Of a stretch of DNA of 64,000 nt, positions 26,271-36,031 are shown one piece after another. This stretch comes from SAR324 cluster bacterium. GTDB lineage: Bacteria > SAR324 > NAC60-12. The notes beneath the pieces are model-generated. The model worked only from the letters and a program-made list of their open reading frames with translations. It did no database searches and had not been told where the DNA came from. Within the stretch, counting starts at the first letter, position 1, and each line of letters begins with the position of its first letter. The stretch is from positions 49,509 through 113,508 of the forward strand of contig JADFZZ010000011.1 of NCBI GenBank assembly GCA_015232315.1, written 5' to 3'. A program made the position numbers and the translations under genes.

Positions 26271-28565
26271 TCATCGGCATTGAGCGGTATCGGACCATTT
26301 CCCGATCGCACAGCAGGCTTGGCGAAAACTGACTTCACTATTTTCAACACGATCCTGACATCCAGCCAGCGCCAGGACATCCACCAGATTAAACTGGTTG
26401 ATCAAACTGACCAGGCTACTGATCTCAGCCGGATAGGGCAATACTGACTTTGCCAGATACTGTGGCCCCAGTCCCGGGAAGAGCAGATTTTTGCCCGAGG
26501 GATTGCTGGAAGCGGCACTGAGCAAAACTCCACCCGCCCCTTCAACCGGCTGAATGATCCGCACCAAGGCTTCACGTCCTGAAATCACAGGGATACTGCT
26601 GTTATAAATCCAGCGTTTATTTTGTTGTTTGCTGCTGGTAAAGTTGCCCAACATCGTGATCAAGCCACCCACAGCATTCTTGTCAGGCAACTGACTCAGC
26701 AAGGTACTGATGTTTTTAGCGCCGGCCCCCTGATTGACACCCGAAGCAGGAGCCATCAGGCGTACCACCATTTGATGCCGGTCATTGGCGAACGGAATCG
26801 AAAAACCGCACTGCGTGTGTTTCTCAGCGTCACCCAGTTGATTCATCACAGCGGACAGTTTGGCCATGTCCGCATAATTCAGGGAGTTGAGCAACACCAG
26901 TAAATCATCAAGGGTGGCGTTGGCTTCAGAATCCGTTATCAGAATACCGTTCAAAAAGGCCGCCAGTTGGAATGAATTGGTGACATCATTGATCAATGGG
27001 GCCAACTTGCGCGCAATGTCAGAAATACCAGCAATCAGTTTGTAAAGTTCTGAGCCCTGATTTTGGCAAGTCTGCACGTTGATGGTGTAATCCAGCAAAT
27101 TGACCAGTTTCCCTAATCCGGTCGCGGTCATCCGCTGGTCATAATAAACCGGAGACAGATATTGTAACGGAGACACGGATCCTGTCATGTTGTTGATCAA
27201 ATCAGCGACTTTACTGATTTGAGTTTCGTCAAGTTTCAGGATCAATCCGGCAATTTGCTCTGTGGCATAAGTGGTATTCACCACATACACCAGATCCTGG
27301 ATCCGGGTCACCTGAGAGAGGAGACTGGATAATTTCACCGAGGATTTGCCTTCGGTATTGTCCACGGACAACAGTCCCAGAAGTCGGGACAACTTCAGCG
27401 GATCGGCCTGTAGCACGCCAGCCAGTTTATCCATACTGCCAGTGTTCTCAATCAATTCCGCCAGCATACCCAGTGCCGCGTCCACTTCTGTGTCTGATGA
27501 TTCGGAACTGATATGGCAAACCAAACTGATCAGATGCGCCAGCGAACCGGAATTCATCTGATCGAGCAAATAGACCATCTGTTTGATGTTTTGTGTTTTA
27601 TTGATCAGCGTGGCGATTGTCTCCGGCCATTTTCCGGCTGAATCCTCACAATCACCCGGACTGTTTTCAGCGGAGGGACCTTCGATCACAGGAATAAGAT
27701 GTGACAAATACAGGCTTTGTGCAAAATCATCAGTTTCCAGCAACATCCTTTTTCCGTTGATCAGCACCAGCAATTTTTCAGGAGGATCCACCAGATTGAT
27801 CAGGGCTGTGAGATTTGCCAGCGACTGGTTCCCATTCCCGGTTGTTTTATTGGTTTGAGTCAAGGAGGTTTCAACGGCTTGAATCCAGGACACCAAGGAA
27901 ACAATATCACGGGGATCCTGCGCATTGTTGATCACTGAAACAAGCTTCTCCAGTTGTCCGGAATAAACGACCAGATACGCGATTTTCTCGAGGTACTGTT
28001 CATCGGAAACGGCGGTGACTCTCGCAGTGGTTGAGTCAGAATCCAGCCCAACCTGATTCACCACAGAAATCAGACTTGAAACGTCATTCACCTGATTCAT
28101 CAGGACAGAAACCTTGTCCAGATAAGGATAATCTTCCAGGGTACAATCGGTATAACGGTGGGTGAACGGAATATCAAACCGTCCATAGGGATTTTCCGCC
28201 GTAGGTCGGTTACAGCCCAACCGTTTGATGGAATACACCAGTTTCAGTGTTTTTTCCGCGCCTGTGTTCTGCAGGAAATGAATCAGTGTTTCCTGTGGAA
28301 TATTGTCCAGCAAATACAGAATATGTTCGATGGGCAATCCCGGATTTTCAGGATCTGACGGACTGTTCAACAACACTTCAACTTCATGGGCACCCAATTC
28401 CCGAACAAGTGTTTCCACCAAACCATCATCAGCCTGCCGTTCAGTGACATTTTCTCCTTGTCCCACACTTTCACCCATATTCTTGAGCGATTGCGCGGAA
28501 TCACATCCTGATACAATCAAGAACACGACCCAAATAATGCTTATCCATTGATAAATGTGTTTCAT
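26271..28565 (-). CDS. Large lipoprotein with tandem helical repeats, unknown function
   Basis: 764 residues. The N-terminus WISIIWVVFLIVSGC is a lipoprotein signal peptide with a lipobox Cys near residue 21. The mature protein is built from roughly ten leucine-rich helical units of about 35-45 residues with the rhythm LxxLINxxxxxxxLxxLL, for example IATLINKTQNIKQMVYLLDQ and KVADLINNMTG. This predicts an elongated alpha-solenoid. Scattered Cys pairs (around CNRPTAENPYGRFDIPFTH and CGFSIPFAND) could form disulfides in the periplasm. Its ATG overlaps the upstream gene's stop by four bases, indicating tight coupling to the outer-membrane protein encoded there. No known family is recognised. Confidence 0.8.
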   Translation of the reverse strand: MKHIYQWISIIWVVFLIVSGCDSAQSLKNMGESVGQGENVTERQADDGLVETLVRELGAHEVEVLLNSPSDPENPGLPIEHILYLLDNIPQETLIHFLQNTGAEKTLKLVYSIKRLGCNRPTAENPYGRFDIPFTHRYTDCTLEDYPYLDKVSVLMNQVNDVSSLISVVNQVGLDSDSTTARVTAVSDEQYLEKIAYLVVYSGQLEKLVSVINNAQDPRDIVSLVSWIQAVETSLTQTNKTTGNGNQSLANLTALINLVDPPEKLLVLINGKRMLLETDDFAQSLYLSHLIPVIEGPSAENSPGDCEDSAGKWPETIATLINKTQNIKQMVYLLDQMNSGSLAHLISLVCHISSESSDTEVDAALGMLAELIENTGSMDKLAGVLQADPLKLSRLLGLLSVDNTEGKSSVKLSSLLSQVTRIQDLVYVVNTTYATEQIAGLILKLDETQISKVADLINNMTGSVSPLQYLSPVYYDQRMTATGLGKLVNLLDYTINVQTCQNQGSELYKLIAGISDIARKLAPLINDVTNSFQLAAFLNGILITDSEANATLDDLLVLLNSLNYADMAKLSAVMNQLGDAEKHTQCGFSIPFANDRHQMVVRLMAPASGVNQGAGAKNISTLLSQLPDKNAVGGLITMLGNFTSSKQQNKRWIYNSSIPVISGREALVRIIQPVEGAGGVLLSAASSNPSGKNLLFPGLGPQYLAKSVLPYPAEISSLVSLINQFNLVDVLALAGCQDRVENSEVSFRQACCAIGKWSDTAQCR

Positions 28566-29566
28566 AGTCCCCTTATCGCATAAGTAAGCATGAAGAATGC
28601 TCCAGTTGATGAAAATGTGCTGTTTGTGCGGTTTTTTTGAAGACTTCGACCGAAGGATATGCCGTCAATGGTTTCGCGCCACAGACCTTTTCGCTGAAAA
28701 ACCACAGGGGTTTCATGCTGAATGAAGCCTGTTTCGAAAGTCAACCACTGAGAACCGGAAAGAGGCATCTCTGCCCCTCCCAAAAATTGTGTGCCCGTGG
28801 ACATGGCATCGATAAAAACTTCCTGAATACTGGCCTGTGAGTTATAAGTCTTTCCATCTTCAGCGACATAGGTGTCAGTCTTGAACGACCATTTCCGTTT
28901 ACCGCTGGCAATACCCAGTCGCATTCCCAAACCGGCATAGGGAATCACGTCCCCTGAAAACCAGCCTGCTTCATGGAAATAATACAGATTGAAGGCCGGC
29001 ACGACCATCAGGAAGGTTTCTTCAAGAGTGATCTTGCCCTGATAGGAAATCCCGGAATCCTCAGCCTCAGCCTGATTGCGATAATGGACCATGCCCTGGA
29101 AGAGCGTGTCCTTGCTGTGATAGGCGGGGTAGTATTGAATTTGTATTCCTGCCCGTAACCCGCGCAAGCCATTCAATGAGGAAATGTTGTTCAGCAGGGG
29201 CATCTGCTCAGGAGCGATTCCAGCGACATATTCCAGCGACACCAGCGACATCACTTTCGGAGTAGGTTGGAGTGAGGAGTCGACATTCCATGATTCCATA
29301 CAGGAACTGGAGGACCCACAGGAATTTCTGCGAAAAATATCGTTGCCGAGTGTTTCTTCTTCACCCTTGATCCAACTTCCTGACTGGCTCATCGCATGAA
29401 ATCCCGCACCCAGTTTCCATTCACTCATGTAAAACATGGATCTGGACTCCTCAGGTTCAGTTTGTCCATAAGCATTGTGAGTGAAGCTGATTCCAGCCAT
29501 ACAGCCCAATAGCATCCAGACACACAATTCTGTCAGTAGATAAGGCAATGGATTGACGTATCGCAT
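28562..29566 (-). CDS. Probable outer-membrane protein, unknown function
   Basis: About 334 residues from the ATG at 29566, giving a long signal peptide (LPYLLTELCVWMLLGCMAG, cut near NAYG). An upstream in-frame start at 29617 would add 17 residues and overlap the preceding gene. The mature part alternates aromatic and polar residues in short strands (FLMVVPAFNLYYFHEAGWF, IPYAGLGMRLGIASGKRKW), typical of a beta-barrel or outer-membrane-associated protein; the C-terminal aromatic residue is not canonical. It lies between a second probable outer-membrane protein gene and the repeat lipoprotein gene in one operon. Family and function are not recognised. Confidence 0.75.
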   Translation of the reverse strand: MRYVNPLPYLLTELCVWMLLGCMAGISFTHNAYGQTEPEESRSMFYMSEWKLGAGFHAMSQSGSWIKGEEETLGNDIFRRNSCGSSSSCMESWNVDSSLQPTPKVMSLVSLEYVAGIAPEQMPLLNNISSLNGLRGLRAGIQIQYYPAYHSKDTLFQGMVHYRNQAEAEDSGISYQGKITLEETFLMVVPAFNLYYFHEAGWFSGDVIPYAGLGMRLGIASGKRKWSFKTDTYVAEDGKTYNSQASIQEVFIDAMSTGTQFLGGAEMPLSGSQWLTFETGFIQHETPVVFQRKGLWRETIDGISFGRSLQKNRTNSTFSSTGAFFMLTYAIRGL

Positions 29567-29597
29567 TGGATTACTCTTGAAAAATGGTTGAAAAAAA

Positions 29598-30734
29598 TCA
29601 GAAGACAACTCCCGCATGGATAAACAACCCCATCACTTCGAGTTTATTGATTTCCTGAGATTCAAAACGCCGTTTTGCCACACTCACTGAACTCAACGGA
29701 AACGTAACATCCAGTTGATCATTGCCCAGATACACGGTTCCTGATCCATCCACATCCCGAATCAGGGAAACCCAGCCATAATTCAAACCGGCACGCACTT
29801 CCACAGCGCCCATCCGCATCCCGCCATAAAGCCTGCCGATCGGCCCCGGTTGGTTGATCGCCGAGGAAAATGCTGAAATCTCAATAGCTCGTTTTTCCAG
29901 GACTGAATCCTGCCGTTCCAACTGGATTTGCAGATCCTGAATCAGGGTTAAAATCAGAAATCCTGCACCACCACCAACAAACATCCTGCCCCAACTTCCT
30001 TCGCTCAACGTGTAGTCGTAATAAATGGATGGTGTTAAAATCCAGATGTTCTCATTCATTACAACCCGTAACCGGTAAAGTCCTTCGCCTGTTCCCGCAT
30101 TGACAAAACCCAGGTCAGCCATTGGACAGGATCCGTCACAGGTGGATTCACGCATAATAGCTCTGGTGTTCAAATTGATGGTATTGAGTGAGATCAAACC
30201 CAGGATTCCGACATCCAGTTCAATCTGGTGCTGTCCCCATTGGTGGCTCAAACCCAGGTTCACTGTTGGTAAAAAATCGGTGTCGGTGCGGGCCATTTTT
30301 TCATCAGGAAACAGTTTGAGGCTTGTGTGGTAATGCAAAATATCAAGATTCACTTCTTTTCCAGCGGCAAAGCCTTCGATCTGCCCGATCACAGCGTCCA
30401 TTTCCGGCCCAAGTCCCATGGTGTAAATGGAACTGAAACCCAGTTTGAAATGCCAGTCACTGGATGACAATTCCCGGACAGGAACATGATCAGAAATAGT
30501 TTTCGGTGTGAAAGTCTCTGGTTGCGCCACAGATTCCTGTGAGTCCCCGGAGTTGTCATCACTGGTCGGCAAGGAAACGTTGTTTGTACAGACATTATTG
30601 ATTTCCTGGACTGAAAACCCTTTTTCCCGCATCAGCATGATTTCGTTCTCACCGCATTCTTTGGAATAGGTTGCCGAAGAGAAGAATCCCAGATACAAAA
30701 AGCATAGTCCCAAACATGATATGATTCGTTTCAT
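29598..30734 (-). CDS. Probable outer-membrane beta-barrel protein, unknown function
   Basis: About 378 residues from the ATG at 30734; another in-frame ATG at 30761 adds nine residues. The signal peptide is IISCLGLCFLYLGFFSSATY. A Cys-flanked helix just after it (CGENEIMLMREKGFSVQEI, then a second Cys) forms a small N-terminal module. Later strands (SIYYDYTLSEGSWGRMFVGG, VEVRAGLNYGWVSLI) and the terminal residues HAGVVF, with a C-terminal Phe as used by the barrel assembly machinery, support a beta-barrel. It is the first gene of a three-gene operon with another surface protein and a large repeat lipoprotein. A palindrome upstream at 30777-30792 may be its operator. Confidence 0.78.
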   Translation of the reverse strand: MKRIISCLGLCFLYLGFFSSATYSKECGENEIMLMREKGFSVQEINNVCTNNVSLPTSDDNSGDSQESVAQPETFTPKTISDHVPVRELSSSDWHFKLGFSSIYTMGLGPEMDAVIGQIEGFAAGKEVNLDILHYHTSLKLFPDEKMARTDTDFLPTVNLGLSHQWGQHQIELDVGILGLISLNTINLNTRAIMRESTCDGSCPMADLGFVNAGTGEGLYRLRVVMNENIWILTPSIYYDYTLSEGSWGRMFVGGGAGFLILTLIQDLQIQLERQDSVLEKRAIEISAFSSAINQPGPIGRLYGGMRMGAVEVRAGLNYGWVSLIRDVDGSGTVYLGNDQLDVTFPLSSVSVAKRRFESQEINKLEVMGLFIHAGVVF

Positions 30735-30776
30735 GGGAGCCTGTAAGGATTGGTGGTTCATATATAAAACATACAG

Positions 30777-30792
30777 TAGTACACTTGTACTA
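30777..30792. promoter_or_regulatory. Palindromic candidate operator upstream of the envelope operon
   Basis: Arms TAGTACA and TGTACTA flank a two-base centre, 43 bases before the ATG at 30734. The symmetry suits a TetR- or MarR-like dimer, but no regulator gene is adjacent. The rest of the gap to 31094 is AT-rich apart from a hairpin near 30995-31035 (GGAGTAGCCAT / ATGGCTACTTCC) followed by a T-tract on the plus strand, where no gene is upstream. Confidence 0.3.
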
Positions 30793-31094
30793 TTATTTGT
30801 TTTACAGGCTACATTGTTTTATTTGAGGAACAAGAAAGGTGTTGTGAAAGGGAATAAATAATTCAATAAAATGTATTATTTCAAAAATTTAGAATGAGTA
30901 CCGCGTCAATGGAATGTATGAGTGGTCTTGAGGGGAAGGCTGGAATCTGAAGAACGCTTGAAGAATGCAGTGGAATGTTGGAGAGGTCGTTGGCTGGAGT
31001 AGCCATTCAATTGCGTTACCGCATGGCTACTTCCAGTTTTTTATCCACGGTTACTGTGGCGATTTTTGGGTTTTCTTCACAAAAGCGTGATTGA

Positions 31095-33359
31095 TTATGT
31101 CTGCGGTAAAATATAATGAAACACCAATTGATCCTTTTCCAGAACAATCCGTACTTCACCACCGTGCTGCAATTGGCCAAACAGTATTTCATCAGCAAGT
31201 GTTGTCTCAATTTCTTTCTGAATCAAACGATACATCGGACGGGCGCCCAATGCGGGGTCATATCCTTTTTTTGCCAGCCAGAGTCTTACCTCTTCAGACA
31301 GCGTGATCACAATCTTCTTGTCCTGAAGCCGTTGTTCCATGGCAATGATGAACTTGTCTACAATTTGTTCCACAATGATTTCAGACAACGCATGGAAGGA
31401 AATAATACCATCCAGGCGATTGCGGAATTCAGGACTGAACGATTTTTCCAGGGCCTGCCGTGATGGTCCCTTAGGCATGTTGCTGCCAAAACCAATGGCG
31501 GCGGCGTTCATTTCACGGGCACCCACATTAGAAGACATGACCAGAATCACATTGCGGAAATCCGCCTGACGTCCGTTGCTGTCTGTCAGGGTCGCATGAT
31601 CCATGACCTGCAACAGGATATTGAACACATCAGGATGCGCCTTTTCAATTTCATCTAGCAACAGCACACAATGCGGATATTTCCGGATCGCGTCAGTGAG
31701 CAAGCCACCCTGATCATAACCGACATATCCCGGAGGCGCTCCGATCAAACGGGCCACCGTATGTTTTTCCATGTATTCGCTCATGTCAAAACGCTCAAAA
31801 TGGATGCCCATCACAAACGCCAGTTGTTTGGCCAACTCTGTTTTTCCAACTCCAGTTGGGCCCATGAACAGAAAAGAGCCAATCGGCTTGTCAGGTTGAC
31901 GGAGTCCGGCACGGGATCGTTTGATGGCTTGGGACACCATCTGAATGGCTTCATCCTGACCAAACACATGAGCTTTCAGTTCTGTTTCCAGTTCTCTCAG
32001 TTTTTCACGTTCATCCAGATTGACCCGCTGAATGGGGATTCTGGCAATGCTGGCCACCACCTTTTCAATATCCTGAGCGGTCACTGTTTTACGTTTTGCC
32101 TTGGATTTGAGTTTGATGGCGGCACCGGCTTCATCAATCACATCAATCGCCTTGTCTGGAAGAAAACGGTCATTGATGTATTTTGCGGAAAGCTCAACAG
32201 CCGCATGAATCGCCCCCGGGGTGTAGCGCAGGGCATGGTGCTCTTCATAGCGGGATTTCAGACCTTGCAGAATCAGAATGGTTTCCAGAATGGACGGTTC
32301 ATGGATGTCAATTTTCTGAAAACGTCGGGAAAGCGCTCTGTCTTTTTCAAAGATTTTTTTATATTCCTCATGCGTAGTCGACCCGATACAACGGATTTCG
32401 CCCTTGGCCAGAACCGGCTTCAGCAGATTGGAGACATCCATTGAACCACCACTGGTCGCACCCGCGCCAATGATGGTATGGATTTCATCAATAAACAGAA
32501 TCGAGTGCGGCTTTTTTTCGAGGGCTTTCAAAACCGCCTTGATGCGCTGTTCAAAGTCACCACGAAATTTGGTGCCAGCCAGCAATGCGCCCATATCGAG
32601 TGTGAATATTTCCGATTGGGCCAGCAGTTCCGGAACCTGGCTCTGGTGAATTTTTAACGCCAGACCTTCGGCAATCGCGGTTTTTCCCACGCCGGGATCA
32701 CCCACATAAATCGGATTATTTTTCCGTCGACGGCATAAAATCTGGATGGTTCGTTCCAATTCATGCTCCCGGCCTATCAGTGGATCAATCCGGTTTTCTT
32801 TCGCCTGTTGAGCAAGATTGACAGTGTACAGTTTCAGTGGATCATGTTCTTTTTTGGGAGATGAGGTCGGTGCTTCTTCCGCGTCATCGTCTGTGTCTTC
32901 CTTGTTGTTGAAGTTTTCTTCCTCAACAGAGGCCACCTTGGCCACACCATGAGAAATATAGTTGACCAGATCATAACGGGTGATGCCTTCTTTTTGGAGA
33001 AAATAGGACGCATGCGATTGTGATTCACGGTGAATGGCAACAATCACATCGCCCACATCCGCGGAGGTCTTGCCGGCACTGTTCACGTGCATGATAGCCA
33101 GATGAAGCACCCGCTGAACGGCTCGTGTCTGTTGCGGGTTCACTTCCCGATTCACAGTACTGAGATGCCGTTCAAAAAATTCTTCAATATCTTTTTTGAT
33201 ATTGAGAATATTTCCGCCGCATTGCTTGATGATATCGGCACCGACATCATTATGAATCAACACATATAAAATATGCTCCACACATAAATATTCATGCCTG
33301 CGATTTTTTGCTTCGCGTTGTGCGGACATGAGACAGATCTCTAATTCCCTGGTAAACAT
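31095..33359 (-). CDS. clpA: ATP-dependent Clp protease ATPase subunit ClpA
   Basis: 754 residues, the length of ClpA. The Clp_N domain opens MFTRELEICLMSAQREAKNR. D1 carries Walker A GDPGVGKTAIAEGL and Walker B ILFIDEIHTIIGAG; D2 carries GPTGVGKTELAKQLA and VLLLDEIEKAHPDV. There is no ClpB-type middle coiled coil. ClpA hexamers unfold substrates and feed them to ClpP, with N-end-rule substrates delivered by ClpS. clpS begins just upstream, 12 bases separating the genes, the arrangement seen in many proteobacteria. No clpP is in this window. Confidence 0.96.
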   Translation of the reverse strand: MFTRELEICLMSAQREAKNRRHEYLCVEHILYVLIHNDVGADIIKQCGGNILNIKKDIEEFFERHLSTVNREVNPQQTRAVQRVLHLAIMHVNSAGKTSADVGDVIVAIHRESQSHASYFLQKEGITRYDLVNYISHGVAKVASVEEENFNNKEDTDDDAEEAPTSSPKKEHDPLKLYTVNLAQQAKENRIDPLIGREHELERTIQILCRRRKNNPIYVGDPGVGKTAIAEGLALKIHQSQVPELLAQSEIFTLDMGALLAGTKFRGDFEQRIKAVLKALEKKPHSILFIDEIHTIIGAGATSGGSMDVSNLLKPVLAKGEIRCIGSTTHEEYKKIFEKDRALSRRFQKIDIHEPSILETILILQGLKSRYEEHHALRYTPGAIHAAVELSAKYINDRFLPDKAIDVIDEAGAAIKLKSKAKRKTVTAQDIEKVVASIARIPIQRVNLDEREKLRELETELKAHVFGQDEAIQMVSQAIKRSRAGLRQPDKPIGSFLFMGPTGVGKTELAKQLAFVMGIHFERFDMSEYMEKHTVARLIGAPPGYVGYDQGGLLTDAIRKYPHCVLLLDEIEKAHPDVFNILLQVMDHATLTDSNGRQADFRNVILVMSSNVGAREMNAAAIGFGSNMPKGPSRQALEKSFSPEFRNRLDGIISFHALSEIIVEQIVDKFIIAMEQRLQDKKIVITLSEEVRLWLAKKGYDPALGARPMYRLIQKEIETTLADEILFGQLQHGGEVRIVLEKDQLVFHYILPQT

Positions 33360-33371
33360 TCGGCCTCCTCG

Positions 33372-33680
33372 TTATACCTCATCCATGCTTGCTTTTAAGG
33401 GAAACTCATGCTGTTTCGCAAGATCATGGACATCTTCCACCTTGGTTTCCGCGATTTCAAAAGGATAAATACCGCACACACCAAATCCCCGGTGATGAAC
33501 TTCCAGCATGATTTGAGTCGCTTCCGCACTGTTTTTATGAAAAACAGACTCCAGCACAAGCACCACGAATTCCATTGTGGTGTAATCATCATTATGCAAC
33601 AGAACTTTGTACATTGACGGTGGACGTAACTGTTGCCGGGTTTTACTGCCAACTTCTTCTTCAGTGCGAAAATTGCTCAT
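33372..33680 (-). CDS. clpS: Clp adaptor protein ClpS
   Basis: About 102 residues from the ATG at 33680 (GTGAG upstream); the frame could extend to 33758, but the longer N-terminus is not family-like. The diagnostic motif MYKVLLHNDDYTTMEFVV forms the pocket that binds N-terminal aromatic or leucine residues, followed by VFHKNSAEATQIMLEVHHRG. The flexible N-terminal extension (MSNFRTEEEVGSKTRQQ) fits its role of engaging the ClpA pore region. It delivers N-end-rule substrates to ClpAP and is co-transcribed with clpA. Confidence 0.95.
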   Translation of the reverse strand: MSNFRTEEEVGSKTRQQLRPPSMYKVLLHNDDYTTMEFVVLVLESVFHKNSAEATQIMLEVHHRGFGVCGIYPFEIAETKVEDVHDLAKQHEFPLKASMDEV

Positions 33681-33773
33681 GACACTCACAATATCTGTTT
33701 TTTTGAAAGACTTGTCCGCAAAACACTGCTGAACAAAGCCTGAATAAATTATGTCCAAAAATTTAGAATTAAG

Positions 33774-34688
33774 TCAATTGTCAAATGAAACGGATTTCTG
33801 CGTCGTCCATTGAGTATCCATATAGATTTTACTGCCAGAGGGAACACTGCGGGTGATCCACACGTTTCCACCGATCACAGAATCACGGCCAATCACTGTT
33901 TCTCCACCTAAAATAGTGGCACCTGCATAAATCACCACATTGTCTTCAATGGTTGGATGTCGTTTGACCTGATTGTAGTGGGCATGTTTTTTATCCGGAC
34001 TCAGCGCACCCAGCGTGACGCCCTGATAGATACGGATATGGTCACCCAGAATCGAAGTTTCGCCGATGACCACACCGGTTCCATGATCAATCATGGTGCC
34101 ACGTCCAAGTTTTGCGCCGGGATGAATATCAATCCCTGTTTGGGAATGGACATATTCACTCATGATGCGGGGCAGAATGGGGATATTTCTGTTGTAGAAA
34201 AAATGAGCGGTCCTGTGAATGCTGAGTGCCATCATTCCCGGGTAGGCAATCACAATTTCCTTTTTATTTTTTGCGGCGGGATCTCCACGGAAAATGGCAT
34301 CCACATCGTCAGAAAGAATTTCCCGGATCTCAGGAATATACTCTATAAACTCAAACGCAATCGTTTCAATACGTTCCTTGATCAGAGATTCCTCAGCCTG
34401 TTCGCCTCGCTGAACAGCTTCCCAGAGCAACACCTGCCTAATGTAGGATTTCAACCGATGGTGAATGGAAAGGGTTTTTTGACCGATCACATAAGGCAAA
34501 TCCAGTGGGTCCAGACATTCCTGCCGAATCAACCCCGGAAAGAACAAGACCTGTATATCATCGGCCAGACGTTGAATACTGTCTTTGGCAGGCAGGCATA
34601 TTTCATCAATTTGCGCGATTTCAGAATGTTTCTGATAGGATTTAATAATATCAGCTAAGGCTTTTTGAAAACGAATTTCATTACTCAC
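33774..34688 (-). CDS. cysE: Serine O-acetyltransferase
   Basis: About 304 residues from a GTG at 34688 with GGAG five bases upstream; the frame is open to 34754, inside cysK. The C-terminal half is a left-handed beta-helix of hexapeptide repeats (GIDIHPGAKLGRGTMIDHG, VVIGETSILGDHIRIYQGVT) with the catalytic-type His in MIDHGTG. The long helical N-terminal domain matches the larger SAT/EpsC type. It makes O-acetylserine from serine and acetyl-CoA, the substrate of the cysteine synthase encoded 16 bases upstream. The C-terminal tail, which in many SATs inserts into CysK, ends here in SFDN rather than the usual Ile, so complex formation is uncertain. Confidence 0.93.
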   Translation of the reverse strand: MSNEIRFQKALADIIKSYQKHSEIAQIDEICLPAKDSIQRLADDIQVLFFPGLIRQECLDPLDLPYVIGQKTLSIHHRLKSYIRQVLLWEAVQRGEQAEESLIKERIETIAFEFIEYIPEIREILSDDVDAIFRGDPAAKNKKEIVIAYPGMMALSIHRTAHFFYNRNIPILPRIMSEYVHSQTGIDIHPGAKLGRGTMIDHGTGVVIGETSILGDHIRIYQGVTLGALSPDKKHAHYNQVKRHPTIEDNVVIYAGATILGGETVIGRDSVIGGNVWITRSVPSGSKIYMDTQWTTQKSVSFDN

Positions 34689-34704
34689 ACATTCTCCAGA
34701 AAAA

Positions 34705-35631
34705 TTAATACCCTCTTTTAAACAGAGCGGTAGACATATAGGTTCCCGCACCATCAGGCAGGATTGCCAGAATATTTTTGCCGGGTCCGGCTTTCAGAGC
34801 ACACTGCATTGCGGCCCAGGTACAGGCTCCAGCAGAGATTCCAACCAGCAATCCTTCACGTGCCCCCAGATCTCTGGCGGTTTGAAAGGCATCCTGGTCT
34901 TTGACAGAAATAATTTCATCCACCACGTCCGGATTGTAATTGTCAGGAATAAAACCCGCGCCAATGCCCTGAATTCCATGCAACCCTCGAGGTTTCCCCT
35001 GGATAACCGAAGAGTTTTCAGGCTCTACCGCAATGACTTTAAGGCCAGGGAACTGTTGTTTAAGAATTTTACCGGATCCGCTGATGGTTCCGCCTGTGCC
35101 AACACCGGCCACAAAATAATCGAGTCCAAGATCCTTGAAATCCTCAACAATCTCAAGGGCTGTTGTCTGTTCATGCACTGCGGGATTCGCCGGATTGCTG
35201 AATTGATAGATCATGTAATATCCATGTTCGTCACGCAATTGCGTCGCCATATCAATAGAGCCCTTCATGCCCAATTCGCCCGGAGTCAGAACGATTTGTG
35301 CGCCAAGATATTCCAGAAGTGCCCTGCGTTCAAAGCTCATGGTGTCTGGCATGGTCAATATCATCTTGTAGCCTCTGACGGTCGCCACCATCGCCAGACC
35401 AATTCCGGTATTGCCCGATGTCGGTTCCACAATCGTAGCACCCGGTTTCAGCAACCCTTTCTTTTCGGCATCCAGAATCATGCCCCAGGCGATCCTGTCC
35501 TTGACGCTTCCACCCGGATTGTTTTTTTCAAGTTTGCCATACACGGTCGCGCCTTGCGGAGCAGGAAGATGATTCAGTCTCACGACCGGGGTATGACCAA
35601 TGAGTTCCAGTACATCATTATAAATTGCCAC
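34705..35631 (-). CDS. cysK: Cysteine synthase A (O-acetylserine sulfhydrylase)
   Basis: 308 residues, the usual CysK length. The PLP Lys lies in NNPGGSVKDRIAW; the substrate-binding loop is PTSGNTGIGLAM and the cofactor phosphate loop is GVGTGGTISGSG. It converts O-acetylserine and sulfide to cysteine. The start is GTG with AGGAG upstream. A possible promoter on the minus strand (TTGATA, 16 bases, TATGAA) lies in the 133-base gap shared with the divergent gene at 35765. It is the first gene of a cysK-cysE operon and is followed more loosely by clpS-clpA on the same strand. Confidence 0.96.
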   Translation of the reverse strand: MAIYNDVLELIGHTPVVRLNHLPAPQGATVYGKLEKNNPGGSVKDRIAWGMILDAEKKGLLKPGATIVEPTSGNTGIGLAMVATVRGYKMILTMPDTMSFERRALLEYLGAQIVLTPGELGMKGSIDMATQLRDEHGYYMIYQFSNPANPAVHEQTTALEIVEDFKDLGLDYFVAGVGTGGTISGSGKILKQQFPGLKVIAVEPENSSVIQGKPRGLHGIQGIGAGFIPDNYNPDVVDEIISVKDQDAFQTARDLGAREGLLVGISAGACTWAAMQCALKAGPGKNILAILPDGAGTYMSTALFKRGY

Positions 35632-35764
35632 AGGACTCCTTCAGGAAAGGGTTTGATTGAATTAGAGTTTTGGGTTGATTTTCATAAAAATTTTCGCCAA
35701 GTTATCAACTTTAAGGAAATAAAAACTGGATATTCCTCAATTTGACTTTTAATCAGGGGGTAAA

Positions 35765-36013
35765 ATGTGGGTTCAATTATACGGACAATCAATCAACATG
35801 AATAATGTCAGTCGCTTCTGGCTGGAACAGGAGCAATCAGATGACAACTCTATTATACCTACCTTGAAAATTCAACTCACTAATCATGGTCCACATGAAT
35901 GGATCGAGTTTGAAATCCATGCGACAGGAAACTCGGATATTGGCAGTCTGGAACTTGCGAAAACCGTTCTTCATGAATTGCGGACCATCCTGGACCAACA
36001 AATTTTACTTTAA
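35765..36013 (+). CDS. Small protein of unknown function upstream of pyrE
   Basis: 82 residues, no signal peptide or membrane segment. It has two or three predicted strands (MWVQLYGQSINM, WIEFEIHATG) and a C-terminal helix (LELAKTVLHELRTILDQQ). A strong GGGGG ribosome-binding site precedes the ATG, and pyrE begins 18 bases after its stop, so the two are probably co-transcribed. I recognise no family. The ribosome-binding site, normal codon use and position make it a likely real gene. Confidence 0.7.
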   Translation: MWVQLYGQSINMNNVSRFWLEQEQSDDNSIIPTLKIQLTNHGPHEWIEFEIHATGNSDIGSLELAKTVLHELRTILDQQILL

Positions 36014-36031
36014 TATTGAAAGACGATTTTT

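Noticed and set aside
31016..31210. 64-codon frame overlapping the clpA end
   Set aside because: It overlaps the clpA C-terminus in another frame, has no ribosome-binding site, and only its last 20 or so codons are outside clpA.
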